DNA of 64,000 nucleotides from Ceratodon purpureus (lineage: Eukaryota > Streptophyta > Bryopsida > Pseudoditrichales > Ditrichaceae), in contig CM026428.1 in the NCBI GenBank assembly GCA_014871385.1, forward strand, positions 3,815,621-3,879,620. Reading direction: 5' to 3'. The notes under the pieces were generated by a model. That model ran no database searches, had not been told where the DNA came from, and was given only the letters and a program-made list of their open reading frames with translations. Of the stretch, positions 10,437 to 21,729 are shown piece by piece (position 1 is the stretch's first letter; the number at the start of each line of letters is the position of its first letter). The position numbers and the translations under genes were made by a program.

Positions 10437-10572
10437 CAGCGCTAGGTAAATTCGTTTTACCCTTACAGTGAGTCAACTGGTCAACGCCCTTATGTGACGG
10501 ACACGGGGGTCTGTCTTGTCACCATGACGGACTAACGGACTAACGGACGGTCGGTCCATTATGACAACCATG
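10437..10572. repeat. short ACGGAC-motif segment
   Basis: A short segment with ACGGAC and GACGGACTAACGGAC repeats, the reverse-complement sense of the GTCCG motif that dominates 12880-17900. It abuts the truncated end of MULE copy C, so it may be a detached piece of the GTCCG-type neighbourhood. Confidence 0.4.
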
Positions 10573-11076
10573 TCCTCAAGACGCCTCTTCTCCTCTGCCC
10601 CGCCTCCTGCAAATCTCAGCTCAGTGCCAGTCCCTGCAGACGCTGACCGCTACCCAGGGAAGAGAGACGGCAAGATGGTGAAGCGCACTGCCACTCGTCC
10701 CAATCAAGCGCAGCGACTCTCCATGGGCTCCTCCAAATCTCTTAAAGCGCGCCTCTGTTCCGTCACCATGATACCTGAGCCGAGCCACGGTTGCATCATT
10801 GGGCTGGATTCGGGCGTCGCTCCACACATCACACGGTACCAGATTACCATCAGTTCTTACCCTGGTTGCACTTGCCCAGCATTCAAGAAGACAATGACTA
10901 CGTTCCGTGGGAAGACTCAGTTCACGTATTGTAAGCACCTATACTACATATTCTTGAAGGTCTGCAACCGTGATCCCGAAGCGGAGCTTTTCATCCATGC
11001 GCCTACCTTCAGCTTCAACGAGGTCAAGCTACTCTTAGAGAGTGGAATCTTGCGTCACCCCTTGGCGAAGAAGTAG
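10573..11076 (+). pseudogene. 3' fragment of MULE transposase (copy C)
   Basis: About 167 codons matching the C-terminal end of the copy A transposase, including the SWIM zinc finger (CTCP...YCKH) and the shared HPLAKK ending. Everything upstream, including the catalytic domain, is missing, so no functional transposase can come from this copy. Confidence 0.85.
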
Positions 11077-11330
11077 GTAGCCCTCCTACTTTAGAACTTC
11101 CATTTCCACAATGGCCATTTGTCACGTAGTGAATGATTTTAGTAATATACCATATACTAAGTCAGCTATTGAGAAGCTGTATTGACTTTTTCATTATATT
11201 AAAGGCTTTGGCGTTCACATTGATTGCATTCTATTTCAATACATTGTATCTTGAAGAAGTGCACTATATACCTCGTATCCCCTGACATGTACCCTTTATT
11301 AAGGCAAACATATACTTGTTATTAGATGTC

Positions 11331-11783
11331 CTAATCTTCGAACCTAACACGTTTAGGGTTGCCCACTACACTATCAGCAGGACTGCCAGCCGCTGACTGT
11401 TCTACAGGAGAAACTACATTCGCATTCACATTCGTTCCCACACTTGGCAAATGTCCTTGGTATGATCGTTTCAGCAATGGCCCACCTCCCCGCCTCCGAT
11501 TAACTGATTCCCTGGAATAGGTTCCCCTTGGGATCTTTCCAACCTTCGAGTATGCATGTGGTTGCAAAGGCACATCTGCGTCCTTCTCTAGCACTCTGAT
11601 ATCATCCGAATTTTCTGAACGTGGAGGGTCAGCTCTTACATCCGGTTGTACCGCAACATCTGATGTCGACGGACGCCCTTGGCTGTTGGCCATCACCTCT
11701 TCTTCGTCCTCCACCTCAACATATGGTTGAAATGGACAAACATCGTCAGCGAGTGAAACAACAATATCTCTGACGTCTTCCAT
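11331..11783 (-). CDS. 150-aa acidic accessory protein of the MULE-type element (copy C)
   Basis: An intact ORF starting at an ATG, with the same length as the copy A protein (45497-45949) and only scattered substitutions. It begins MEDVRDIVVSLADDV, has an acidic VEVEDEEEV patch near residue 22, and a basic Arg/Ser-rich part near 90-110. It is convergent with the transposase fragment, as in copies A and B. No known domain is recognised. Retention of a full-length frame in two of three copies suggests it is a real gene of the element; its role is unknown, perhaps analogous to the accessory gene of MuDR. Confidence 0.6.
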   Translation of the reverse strand: MEDVRDIVVSLADDVCPFQPYVEVEDEEEVMANSQGRPSTSDVAVQPDVRADPPRSENSDDIRVLEKDADVPLQPHAYSKVGKIPRGTYSRESVNRRRGGGPLLKRSYQGHLPSVGTNVNANVVSPVEQSAAGSPADSVVGNPKRVRFED

Positions 11784-12011
11784 AGCTGCTGTCCCGTACT
11801 ACGGAAAAGAGCTTCACATAACACCAATACAAAAGAGGAAGAGACATTCCTTACTCTTATCTTAAATATCCCTAGAGAAGATGCTTGGCGCCCTTGAAAA
11901 TCGGCTATTCATTCATTTAGAAGTTGTCATCCTCCTAAACCGAATGGAAAAAGATGAAGGTTTAGCAGAGGTCATTTAGCATTTAAATTTTTCTTTAAAA
12001 ATTAAAAAATG

Positions 12012-12050
<39 letters not shown>

Positions 12051-12692
12051 ATTTATATAAATCGAAATTAAAAAGATTAAAGAAAAGAATAGCAATATTT
12101 AAAATGAAGGTTGAAAATAATATGAAGGAGATCAACAAATTGAATGTGAAAATAAAATGATTGTGAAAATAAAATGAAGGAGAGAATCAAATGCAAGGAG
12201 GCTTTTGACCCCTCTAACAAGATAGATAGAATAAAGAAAATTTTATAAAAAATACAAAACAAATTTCAAAAAAATTTAAAAAAAAAAAAAAAGAATGAGA
12301 AAGGCATGTAGACTATAATGGATGAATTCTAGCAATGTTAAGAAAATGTTACGGAATTAAATGTTACTTGATCCCTGTTCAGAGGTTCAATACCAATACA
12401 TTCCAAGCGGTAATTTGCATATAAATTTGAGGAGATAAGGGGAATTAATGTATGCTTGAACTAGTTAGAACGAGCTGGAGCATAGTAATTGGTGCACGTT
12501 AAAAAATTAATCACCAAGAAAAGAGAAAACGAACTACAAATTCAATGAAAATACTGTAATTAGTCCACGGTTATAGGGTCAATTAAATTACTGAAATTAG
12601 TAAATTTCCAAAAATACATTAAGAATATTCGAATCTTCTAATTTTATAATTTATTTTTAGTAAAAAAAGTGCTATTTTAAGGTTCTGTCCCC

Positions 12693-12771
12693 CATTCTGT
12701 GCTCTCCGCTCTCCAAATCTGCGCTCACCGCTCTCCGCTCTGCGCTCTCCGCTCACGTACAAGCTTCCCTC
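12693..12771 (-). repeat. terminal GAGC-rich repeat of MULE copy C
   Basis: Reverse complement of the left terminal repeat of copy A: the outer GAGGG..AGCTTGTACGTGAGCG is followed by GAGCGGA-type 8-mers and the GAGAGCACAGAAT phrase. Confidence 0.8.
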
Positions 12772-13368
12772 ACGAAGCGAACGACCCAACTGTTCGGATC
12801 CGAGAGTGAACGCTCGCCTAGTCTTCATACTACGATATGAGGAGACCTCCATTCCGTACTTATCCGAGCCGTGTCCGACAACCTCGTCACCCGTCCGCGC
12901 ATGAATCGGTCTGCTCCGCGACAGATGTGCGACCTCTGTCCGCCCACGATTAATATCCCCTTTTGGTGGCTCTCCGACCTCGTCCGCCGTGGATCCTTTA
13001 GTGTTCTGTGTCTTGCCCCTCCCACTCCCCCTCCTCGCACTCCCCTCCTCGCACTCCCCTCCTTGCGCCAGCCTCACTTCTGTGTCAGACATGCACTCTT
13101 CGCTACCCCGGATATGGCACTGTCCGACTCACTGTCCGGCGCCTATACTGATTGGATGATCTCGGAGGCTACTCGTCCGATCCTGTTGCCGGATGTCCGC
13201 TGCAGGTCGGACGGGTTGCATTGTAATCTTCGTCCCCGTTTGCGTACAGTTCACTTCCCTTCCGTCCGTATTAGAGTGCACCCTCCGCGGTCCCTCAATT
13301 TTGTCTATTTTATCCTGTTCCGAATAATAAAAATATCATTATTTTATTCCATCCCGGAGTGGCTTCAT
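12772..13368. repeat. GTCCG-motif array upstream of the truncated kinase
   Basis: From about 12880 the plus strand is dense in GTCCG (ATCCG, CGTCCGCC, CTGTCCG) and open in one frame by composition only. A splice-acceptor-like TTTTGCAG stands at 13368-13375, where kinase homology begins. The array appears to have replaced the 5' half of the kinase gene. Confidence 0.55.
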
Positions 13369-14220
13369 TTTGCAGGGAAGACCATGAAGGTGACTGACTT
13401 CAAGACAAGTCGCGATCAACGCTCTATCGAGGCAATGTCATGTCCAGTTGATCACCCTGGTGTGATTAAGCTGCAATACCTAAACCGGAAGACGCTCGAG
13501 TCGTACTCGCTATGGTGGAACGGAGGCTCGTTGAAGAACATGCGTGCGTTCGATTTGAAATTTGGGGAAACCCATGAAATTGAACTCCTCAAAGACGCAG
13601 GTCTGGACTTCGAGGCCCGGAAGAAGCTGGTCGTTTACCGAAAAAATCGAGCTCACTTGGCCTGGGCTCTCATGTGCATCGTGGATGTGGTACACGGCGA
13701 GGAAGTGCTACACTGCGACCTGCACCCTAACAATGTCATGCTCCACTTTCCAACAGACCGCGACGGAGCTATTTTCATAGGTATATGTGACTGGGGAATG
13801 GCTTCTTTCATGCCCGAATCGGCCCCTTCGTACTACGGAGTACAGAGCGAAGACGCGATAAAGAAGCACATGGAAATGTACAGTTGTGCCGCTCCGGAGT
13901 TGTTCCATGTGCATGGCTCTAGAGGCTCATCCCAATCCCCACGTCGCATGGCAAAGCAGCACCCTCACACGTACAAATCAGAGTCCTATAGCGTTGGAGT
14001 ACTCGCAAGGCAGATTTACAACTCCGACTCGACATCGGTTCTATTTCAGCAGAACCGCGATCCTAACGGGGTTAAGATGCGCTTTGAGCAGGGTTTAGAC
14101 GAAATGACCCAGATCAACCCGGCTGCTAGACAAACCGTCACACACGTCGTGAGGACGTTGAAGTTACCACCTTACAATCTGCAAACACCGAATATGTGTT
14201 TCCGGGACACCCATTCATAA
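13369..14220 (+). pseudogene. protein kinase-like gene, second copy, lacking its 5' half
   Basis: About 283 codons clearly related to the C-terminal kinase half of 8365-9933, starting at the FAGKT lysine segment. Shared landmarks are the IEAM..DHPGVIK strand, SLWWNGG, catalytic loop HCDLHPNN, the DWGMAS metal-binding motif, APEL, and a PPYNLQTPN..CF ending parallel to the first copy. The N-terminal domain and glycine loop are absent; GTCCG-array sequence lies upstream instead. The boundary coincides with a plausible splice acceptor, so an upstream exon elsewhere is possible, but none is visible in the preceding 600 bp. Divergence from the first copy is high, so this is an old duplicate or a different element family. 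Confidence 0.65.
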
Positions 14221-15459
14221 ATCACATGTGAGTATGCAAAACTCCTTAGAAACGTTTTGTCCAACGCGCAAGTACCGCTTCTTAGTGGTCTGACAATTTG
14301 AATATAACTATATCATTCTGAACACCAGGGTCCGAGTTTGCATTCGCCCAGGTTAGGCGCATAGGAGGTCATGTACCGTCTCTGAACAGATCAATTTGTA
14401 AATAGAGTTTGTTTGTCAAATTCCTGACCCCGAAGCCATGATAGAGTGATTGTAATTCCACAATATTGGGACCAGAGCCCTAAACACCCAACGTTTATTC
14501 CACGCCGGACCCTCTGAAAATGGTCCGGCGACGCGGACCACCCCCTTGCCCACTGCACCCACGGATGGTGCCCGTTCACCTCGAATCCGTGCGATCCGAC
14601 ACCCTCCTGCAGTGACCACTGTCCGACATCTAGTCCGCCCACTCCGCGTACTCGTTGTGCCCGCTCTCCGATCCGTCTTACTGGCGTCCGAATCATGCCC
14701 GCTTACCAGTCCGCCCCAGCCGCGTCCGCATATCATTGCCTTCCGACTCTAAACCCCGATCCGCATCCGCCTGTCCGGCCTCAATCGTCCGCTACATTAA
14801 ACCACTTCGGTCTTCAAACCTGGCGACGAGGAATGTCGGAAAGACCGGACGACTGGCCGAGAAATACGGCTCCTGTCCCGTGCTTAGGCAGAGACAATGT
14901 CACAAATCCTCTTCAACAACGTGAAATTCAAACTCTGACCAACTCATGAACGAAAATTCCCAATAGAACTTACGAACACGAGAGTTGATCGGTGTGACAC
15001 TTCAGTAGAATTACAAGGTGTATAGATTTTTTTGAATGCAATGAATTTCGTGTTCATCCATCTATTAAACCGTCTATTACCCACAGCCTACAGGACATTT
15101 GAAACACCATATTCATGTTGCAATGATGGAGCCTACTTGGATACACTGAGTGTTGAAGGAGGAGTACGAAGACAGGAAGTCCTGAAAGGTATGTTGTCAA
15201 GTCACAGTCGCCAATCCGAACTCAACCCCTCAAATCACCATAATGAGATGACCACCTTGGCGTTAAATATGGCGGCTGCCTGTAGGGGTAGCCATGGCCA
15301 GCCATGGCCAGGGCAGTTCCATTCAATCCACGCCATCGCTGAGACTTTTGGTTGGAGTCGCCATTGCATTCTGGTTCCAACTTGTAGTTCGCTGGTCTGA
15401 GGTTGCCCCGGTCCGATCGAAGAGGAGGGATATACCTGTTGCGAGTGAGAGGGGTCAGA
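14221..15459. repeat. GTCCG-motif array and leader region of the zinc-finger gene
   Basis: 14590-14860 is dense in GTCCG, GTCCGCCC and ATCCG motifs. 15032-15186 is open in one frame and ends in a good splice donor (AAG/GTATGT at 15187), so it may include an upstream exon of the following gene; this is unproven. TGTGACACTTCAGTAG near 14994 is echoed by TGTGTCACTTCAGTAG near 17303, so related direct repeats bracket the zinc-finger gene. Confidence 0.45.
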
Positions 15460-16937
15460 ATGGGAGAAGTTGGGAAGGAGAATTACTTTCACGTGAAGGT
15501 TGGGTTGCCAAATGCAGGTTTGGACCCCGCCTTCGACTGCAACCATGTCAGCAATGAGGAGCTAAGGTCCGTATTCGGAGAGAGGGTTCCTGGGAAGGGA
15601 TATCTCGTCGACGGAGCGAATTCAGGAGAGGTCAAGGCGAGAGTGTTGGAGCTGTACCCAGCAATCTCTCAAATTCCCGAGCTTCCTGCGGGTTTGTTCC
15701 TCCCGGAGAGCTTCGCGAGAGCGGTCGTTTCGGAGGTCTTCCATCGCTACCCAATGAACTGGGCAAAGTATGCGGAGGATCGCTGGAGGGGTAAGAAAAT
15801 CGAGAGCGGAGACGAACTCACAGTCCTGTATCGCACCCCTGACCGGAATGCCACCTACGTCGAAACCCTCTACAAGGGCCTGGAAGCCGAGATTGCGATC
15901 GCTGAGAAGGACTTCGAGACGGCCGTGGCAATCCATAGTGTTGCACACGAACGGGCTGCGCTTCTGAGGCAGACGGCCAAGCCACCGCTCACGGATATGG
16001 AGAGGTACAAGCTTCAGATCAAGCTGATGTGCATTGAGGAGACTATGGACTCCTCCGAGGCGAAACTGCAGAAGTGGGGGGCGATGAAGTCCGTCGTCGA
16101 AGGCTCTGCTGATGAAACATTCCTGAGGTTCTTCAAAGACGAAATTTTCGGCGAAGAACAGAGAATCTTGGAGGCTGGGGAGGAAGTGCAACGTATGAAG
16201 GAGGATTTAACTGAAACGTCGGCGAAGGATCTCGCGGTGGCCATCGGGGTTGAGAAACGCCTGTCTTCTGCAAAGCAGGATGCAAGGGACAAGGTGATGG
16301 GCTTGAAAGAAAATCTCCGCCAGCTTCAGATATGGTCGTCTACATCAATGTTCCGTGCCCCCAGTCCTCGAATCGCAGCGCCCACTCAGAACATCGAGTC
16401 AATTACCCTTACAGTGCAAGGTTGCTCCCTTTGTAACCAAGGGTTTCCGGCGATGGACCTCGTGACTGCGTCGTGCGCTTGCCCATACCACCCGTGGTGC
16501 GCTGCAGTGCGGACGTCGCTTAGTCAGAACTGCGCAAGATGCGGGGAGCATTTCGCAGAGAACTGGTTGAACAGCTTCGGCTTTTTCAAGTGCGAAGGTA
16601 CGTCAATGTCGCGCATGTGCATTGATTTCCAGTATTGCTGAATCCGTTGCGGAACCGAATATGAAAAACTTCCGACTTATGAGTCTGTATCTTGCATCTG
16701 ATAAGCAATTTTTTTTTGAAATTCGTTTTTGACATGATACTGTGCATTAGAGTGTCCAGGGCGCTGGTCCGGAACTGATATCTGAGTTTTGCTACAACAG
16801 CGCGAGTGGGGATTAGCAGTGCGCCAGATACCGGAGAGGGAGAAAAGAAGCGCAAGCATTTGAACTCGGACATTGGAGGGTGGAATTATGCGCGCAAGGA
16901 CAAGTCGGCCTCTACAAGCCGCCGGAAATCAAAATAG
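15460..16937 (+). CDS. coiled-coil protein with C-terminal RING-like zinc finger
   Basis: Predicted as two exons, 15460-16597 and 16801-16937, giving about 424 aa. The start is the first ATG; upstream in-frame codons are not ATG. Exon 1 has a strong donor (AAG/GTACGT) and the intron ends CTACAACAG. Joining the exons keeps the frame open through a basic, lysine-rich tail (GEGEKKRKH...SRRKSK), whereas reading through adds only a few codons. The middle (about 140-300) is charged and helical, probably coiled coil. Residues 322-375 carry a Cys/His cluster: CSLC, CACPYHPWC, CARC, resembling a RING or PHD-like fold. It may act in ubiquitin transfer or DNA/chromatin binding, but I recognise no named family. 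GTCCG arrays flank it, so it may belong to a mobile element. Confidence 0.6.
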
Positions 16938-17380
16938 TGTTTTCCACCTCCGATTTCTTGGAAGACTGCGACTGTATCTCAGCGACGGAATGGATTCATT
17001 GTGACTACGCAGTGAATTTTCTTACAGTAGCTTAGACACTTTACCTTTTTTAAACTCCCAACTGTGCATCCGAACCAGGAAAACTTTGATCAAAGACTGT
17101 TTGTAAGGAATTTTCGGACCTATACTCGTTTGATAACTAAGCTACTATCACGGAAGTCCTGTTTTTTATAAGGAACCTTCAGAGCTATACTCTTTCACTG
17201 ACTAAACTTCTACCAAGACAGCCATGTTTTAATGGATTCATCTCGATTACAATATATAATCTGATGGAATTCAATGTCGGTTTGAGAAGTAGTTGGTCAG
17301 TGTGTCACTTCAGTAGTGTCGGATGGTTCGAATTTCATATTTGCTCGTGAAGCAGTTGAGCTGTATGAAAATTGAAGACA
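16938..17380. other. 3' flank of the zinc-finger gene
   Basis: AT-rich noncoding DNA, presumably 3' UTR and spacer. It includes the second TGTGTCACTTCAGTAG-like repeat near 17303. Confidence 0.35.
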
Positions 17381-17385
17381 ATATG

Positions 17386-17900
17386 TTCCCAATCACAGCA
17401 TCGTGGACCACCCTGTATGTGTTCGTCCACATCGCGTCCGCCCGGTCCGAAAGCCTCCGTCCGCAATACGATCGGCATGAAGTCCGCCCACCCGGATACG
17501 CATTATCCCGCCTACAGGCCCGTCCGAGCCATGTTCCCAACACCCCACTGCATCGCGGACCACCCTGTATGTGTTCGTCCACATCGCGTCCGCCCGGTCC
17601 GACAACCTCCATCCGCAATACGATCGGCATCAAGTCCGCCCACCCGGATACGCATTATGCCCGCCTACAGGCCCGTCCGAGCCATGTCCGCCTACCAGTC
17701 CGGCCCACTCGCGGACTTCCCCGGCATTCAACGGTCGTGTTCCTCCTCAATCGTCCGCCAGGCCTAAACACGTCCGCCCCTGAACCCTAAATCGGTTGCC
17801 CGTCTCTGTCCGCCCGACTCCGCCGTCGGAACTCCTCCGGACATCCACGTCACCGTCCGGGGCCACCGCAATTCCAAGTAGGACGCCACGTAACGGGGCC
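17386..17900. repeat. GTCCG array with a 152-bp direct duplication
   Basis: The segment beginning near 17402 (CGTGGACCACCCTGTATG) is repeated at 17554 with few changes, a 152-bp period. Both copies and the following 100 bp are dense in GTCCGCCC motifs. It is low in complexity and open in several frames by composition only. Confidence 0.7.
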
Positions 17901-18503
17901 GAGTAACTCTTTTACCCACGCTACTCGCAGGACCTAGAGGACCCTACGCTGACCCCTATTGTGACGTCGGAGGACCCCCGTCACGACCCATTCGGACGTC
18001 CCGACGGAAAAGTCACGACCCGACGGCATAGAAAACCCTGACAGTAGCAGCTGCCTCAACCACTTTCAACTAGTCGCCAAGCGACCACCACCGAACCGCA
18101 GCTCATCTCTTCACCGTACGCAACCGAACAACAACAACCAACAAAACAAAAGAAAGAATTTAGCTGGGCTAGACTCCAACCACCAGAGTTGGTGTCAACC
18201 GCTCCAACAACTTTGGAGCTCCCACATATTCACCAGCTCCAGGCACCAGCCGTAGAGCTCCGACCGCCAAGCAGATCTCCACCGGCCTTCTCCGCTTCGA
18301 CACCCAACCGTAGCCAATCTCCAACCAGCCTCCTATCGACCTCCTCTCAACCAACAACGGAATTCACCGCCTTGATTAAGTAGAAATCAGTGGCCCTCCT
18401 TGAGCTCGCAGCCTTGACACTCTGCTACCACATGCACCAGTAGCCGTCCTTTGCTGCTTCCACCAAATCCACCACCGCACCACCAATCCACTTTCCGCCT
18501 TCT
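17901..18503. other. C-rich noncoding sequence, left flank of MULE copy B
   Basis: Pyrimidine-rich on the plus strand (CCACC, CTCCAACC). The same kind of sequence resumes at 26893, so copy B interrupted one continuous stretch. No gene is recognised. Confidence 0.4.
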
Positions 18504-18514
18504 CCGCAGTTCCT
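18504..18514. repeat. target site duplication, left (copy B)
   Basis: CCGCAGTTCCT occurs here immediately before the GAGGGTAGC terminus and again at 26882-26892 immediately after the other terminus. Confidence 0.9.
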
Positions 18515-18600
18515 GAGGGTAGCTTGTACGTGAGCGCAGAGCGCAGAGCGGAGAGCGGTGAGCGCAGATTTGGAGAGCGGAGAGCACAGAATGGGGGACA
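18515..18600 (+). repeat. left terminal repeat of MULE copy B
   Basis: GAGGGTAGCTTGTACGTGAG followed by GAGCGGA-type repeats and GAGAGCACAGAATG, nearly identical to 44494-44577. The subterminal motif GACCCTATAACCGTGG follows at 18706. Confidence 0.9.
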
Positions 18601-19499
18601 GAATCTTAAAATAGCACTTTTTTTACTAAAAATAAATTATAAAATTAGAAGATTCGAATATTCTTAGTATATTTTTGGAAAGTTACTAATTTTAGTAATT
18701 TAATTGACCCTATAACCGTGGACTAATTACAGTATTTTCATTGAATTTGTAGTTCGTTTTCTCATTTCTTGGTGATTAATTTTTTGACGTGCACCAATTA
18801 CTATGCTCCAGCTCCTTCTAACTAGTTCAGGCATACATTAATTCCCCTTATCCCCTCACATTTATATGCAAATTACTGCTTAAAAATATCATTGGTATTG
18901 AAGCTCTTAAGAGGGATCAAGTAACATTTAATTCCGTAACATTTTCTTAACATTACTAGAATTCATCCGCCATAGTCTACATGCCTTTCAACTTTTTTAT
19001 TTTTTTTATTTTTTATATTAACTTCCTTTGTTCTATCTATCTTGTTAAAAGGGTCAAAAGAGTCCTTTCCTTTAATTCTCTTTCATTTTATTTTCTCTTT
19101 CATTTTCTTAATCTCCTTCATATTATTTTCAACCTTAATATTTATTTTTGCTTTTGTTTACTTTTTTATTTTTTAATTTCATTTTTTATAAATGTTTATT
19201 TTTATTTTGTATTTTTCATTATTTCATTATTTATTTATTTTTTCTTTCATAATTTATTTTTTTATTTATTTTTTTATTTTTTTATTTTTTAAATTTTTAA
19301 ATGCTAAATGACTTCTGCTCAACCCTCATCATTTTCCATTCAGTTTAAAAGGATGACAACTTTCAAATGAATGAAAAGCCGATTTTCAAGGGCGCCAAGC
19401 ATCTTCTTCAGGGATATTTAAGATAGGATTCTGGAATGTCTCTTCCTCTTTCCTGTTGGTGTTTTGTGAAGCTCTTTTCCGTAGTGCAGGACAGCGGTT
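18601..19499. other. AT-rich subterminal and 5' region (copy B)
   Basis: Collinear with 44578-45496. It contains long T-rich runs (18990-19300), then GGATATTTAAGATA near 19411, the TATA-like box of the accessory gene. Open frames in the T-rich part are compositional. Confidence 0.6.
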
Positions 19500-19951
19500 A
19501 TGGAAGACGTCAGAGATATTGTTGTTTCACTCGCTGACGATGTTTGCCCATTTCAACCATATGTTGAGGTGGAGGACGAAGAAGATGTGATGGCCAACAG
19601 CCAAGGGCGTCCTTTGACAACGGATGTGGATGTACAATCGGATGTAAGAACTGACCCTCCACGTTCAGAAAATTTGGATGATATCATAGTGCTGGACGAG
19701 GACGCAGATGTGCCTTTGCAACCTCATGCATACTCTTAGGTTGGAAAGATCCCAAGGGGAACCTATTCCAGGGAATCAGTGAATCGGAGGCGGGAAGGTG
19801 GGCCATTGCTGAAACGTTCATACCAAGGACACTTGCCAAGTGTGGGAACGAAGGTGAACGCAAATGTAGTTTGTCCTGCAGTACAGTCAGAGGATCGCAG
19901 CCCTGCTGATAGTGTAGTGGGCAACCCTAAACGTGTTAGGTTCGAAGATTA
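19500..19951 (+). pseudogene. 150-aa accessory protein gene, broken (copy B)
   Basis: Starts MEDVRDIVVSLADDV as in copies A and C and is similar over the whole 150-codon length, but is interrupted by a stop after 79 codons (19737). Downstream sequence remains alignable to the shared VRFED ending, so the break is a recent point change. Confidence 0.8.
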
Positions 19952-20202
19952 GGACATCTAATAACAAGTATATGTTTGCTGTAATAAAGGGTACATGTCA
20001 GACATACGAGGTATATAGTGCACTTGTTCAAGATAGAATGTATTGAAATAGAATGCAATCAATGTGAACGACAAAGCCTTTATAATGAAAAAGTCAATAC
20101 AGCTTCCGTATTGCTGACTTAGTACATGGGATATTACTAAAATCATTCACTACATGATCAATGGCCAATGTGAAAATGGCAGTTCTAAAGTAGGAGGGCT
20201 AC

Positions 20203-21060
20203 CTACTTCTTCGCCAAGGGGTGACGCAAGATTCCACTCTCTAGGAGTAGCTTAACCTCGTTGAAGCTAAAGATAGGCGCATGGATGAAAAGCTCGGCTT
20301 CGGGATCACGGTTGCAGACCTTCAAGAGTATGTAGTATAGGTGCTTACAATATGTGAACTGAGTCCTGCCTCGGAACGTAGTCATTGTCTTCTTGAATGT
20401 TGGGCAAGTGCAACCAGGGTAAGAACTGATGGTAATCTAGTACCGCGTGATGTGCGGAGCAACGCCCGAGTCCAGCCCTATGATGCAACCATGGCCCAGC
20501 TGAGGTATCATCGTGACAGAACGGAGGCGCGCTTTCAGGGACTCGGAGAAGCCCATGGAGAGTCGCTGCGCTGGATTGAGACGAATGGCAGTGCGCTTTA
20601 CCATCTTGTCGTCTCTCTTGCCTGGGTAGCGGTCAGCGTCTGCAAGGACTGGCACCGAGCTGAGATTTGCAGGGGGCGGGGCAGAGGAGAAGAGGCGTCT
20701 TGGGGAGACCGGCTTCTTTGGCAGAAGTTGAAAGTCTGCTGCATCGACGGCAAGAATCTCAGTGAGTTTTAGGTTAGTACCTAGTTTCACTGGCCAGACC
20801 TCTCGAATGGAGGGCACTTCCTGGTCTTTTGAGTAGTGTGCTACCCATTTGCACTTAGTGCCTTTCACGCAGCGCTCAATATCATCGGAGTAAATGAAGA
20901 ACTTTGTCCTCTCAACTGTGTTCCTGCAATCGTTAGTCCAAAGCCCAGTATAGGTCGGTGCAGCAGTGCAATTGGGCCCCCTGACAATTCTCTCAGTGCA
21001 CTTCTTTTTCGTTACAGCTCTTTGGGCCCAGCAACACTTCGCAGAAGCTTTTGGGAACTG
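20203..21060 (-). pseudogene. C-terminal fragment of MULE transposase (copy B)
   Basis: Reverse-strand remnant matching roughly the last 280 codons of the copy A transposase, including the SWIM region and HPLAKK end. It has an internal stop just before the SWIM finger and no catalytic domain. Homology to copy A fades near 21060. Confidence 0.8.
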
Positions 21061-21729
21061 TGCTCTTGGGAAGGTGGAAGCACTTCCGGGAGAATGGACA
21101 TTGAGGTTGGAGGAGAGAGTGACACCTCATCATACTTTCATGAAGTGGGAGAATGATAACTCAAGGTAACTTCTACTTGGATGAAGTAACATTCCGGAAT
21201 AATGGACATTCCCTGAGATTTCTCTACTCTGACTCCCACTAATAAAGTAGAACTAATATGGAAAAGAAGCAAACCGACATGGATGCTTCAATTCGTACTG
21301 CACGAATAGCTCTCCAACATTTACTGGTCGCGAAAATAAAAGAAATTGAACACTTACATATAAGATGTTACTTGCAAAATTGCAATAGCAGTGATGTCAT
21401 GTTCCTATATTATCGAACACGCCAGTTCTATTTTTCCCAGATTCCAGACCTAATTCAAATATTGCAGCATGAGATGTAGCAAAATCTGAACGTCCAATTT
21501 AAAATTCATACCGTGAGAGGAATCAGCGGGGTTCCCTAACAAGATTTCTTCAACGTAAGGAATGTAGTGATAACGTGTTAAATGGTTACACAATGTTGCA
21601 AAAGTAACAACAGTAGCAGACAAAATAGAACTTACCTCAATATCATTTTAAGTGGTGCCACTGACTAATTTCCTCCATGATTCATAAACTGCAGCAATAG
21701 ACATCAAAAATTAGAATAGATCTCCTTCA
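21061..21729. other. unassigned internal segment of copy B
   Basis: Holds a short ATG-started ORF at 21258-21479 (73 aa, MEKKQTDMDASIRTARIALQ...) with no relative visible elsewhere in the window. I do not call it a gene. Confidence 0.3.

Larger units (their letters stand above)
10573..12771 (-). mobile_element. MULE-type transposon copy C (truncated)
   Basis: A reverse-oriented partial copy of the element seen whole at 44494-61622. Its outer end (GAGGGAAGCTTGTACGTGAG on the minus strand, ending at 12771), the GAGC-rich terminal array (12693-12770) and the 16-bp subterminal motif (12565-12580) are present. It holds an intact 150-aa accessory ORF and only the C-terminal part of the transposase. 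Homology stops near 10573, and the methyltransferase half and the other end are missing. A 45-bp A run near 12010 lies in the noncoding part. Confidence 0.8.

Noticed and set aside
7788-10471. TACAGTG as target duplication of a kinase-bearing element
   Set aside because: Only seven bases match, termini next to them do not form a convincing inverted repeat, and hAT elements make 8-bp duplications; kept as a hint only.
12010-12055. Poly(A) tail of a retroposed copy
   Set aside because: The A run lies in the noncoding part between terminus and accessory gene of copy C. Copies A and B have T-rich tracts at the corresponding place in opposite orientation, so it is simple-sequence expansion inside the MULE element.
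12871-13368. N-terminal 165 residues joined to the second kinase in one frame
   Set aside because: The stretch is GTCCG-array translation with no resemblance to the N-terminal part of the first kinase; kinase homology starts only at 13369.
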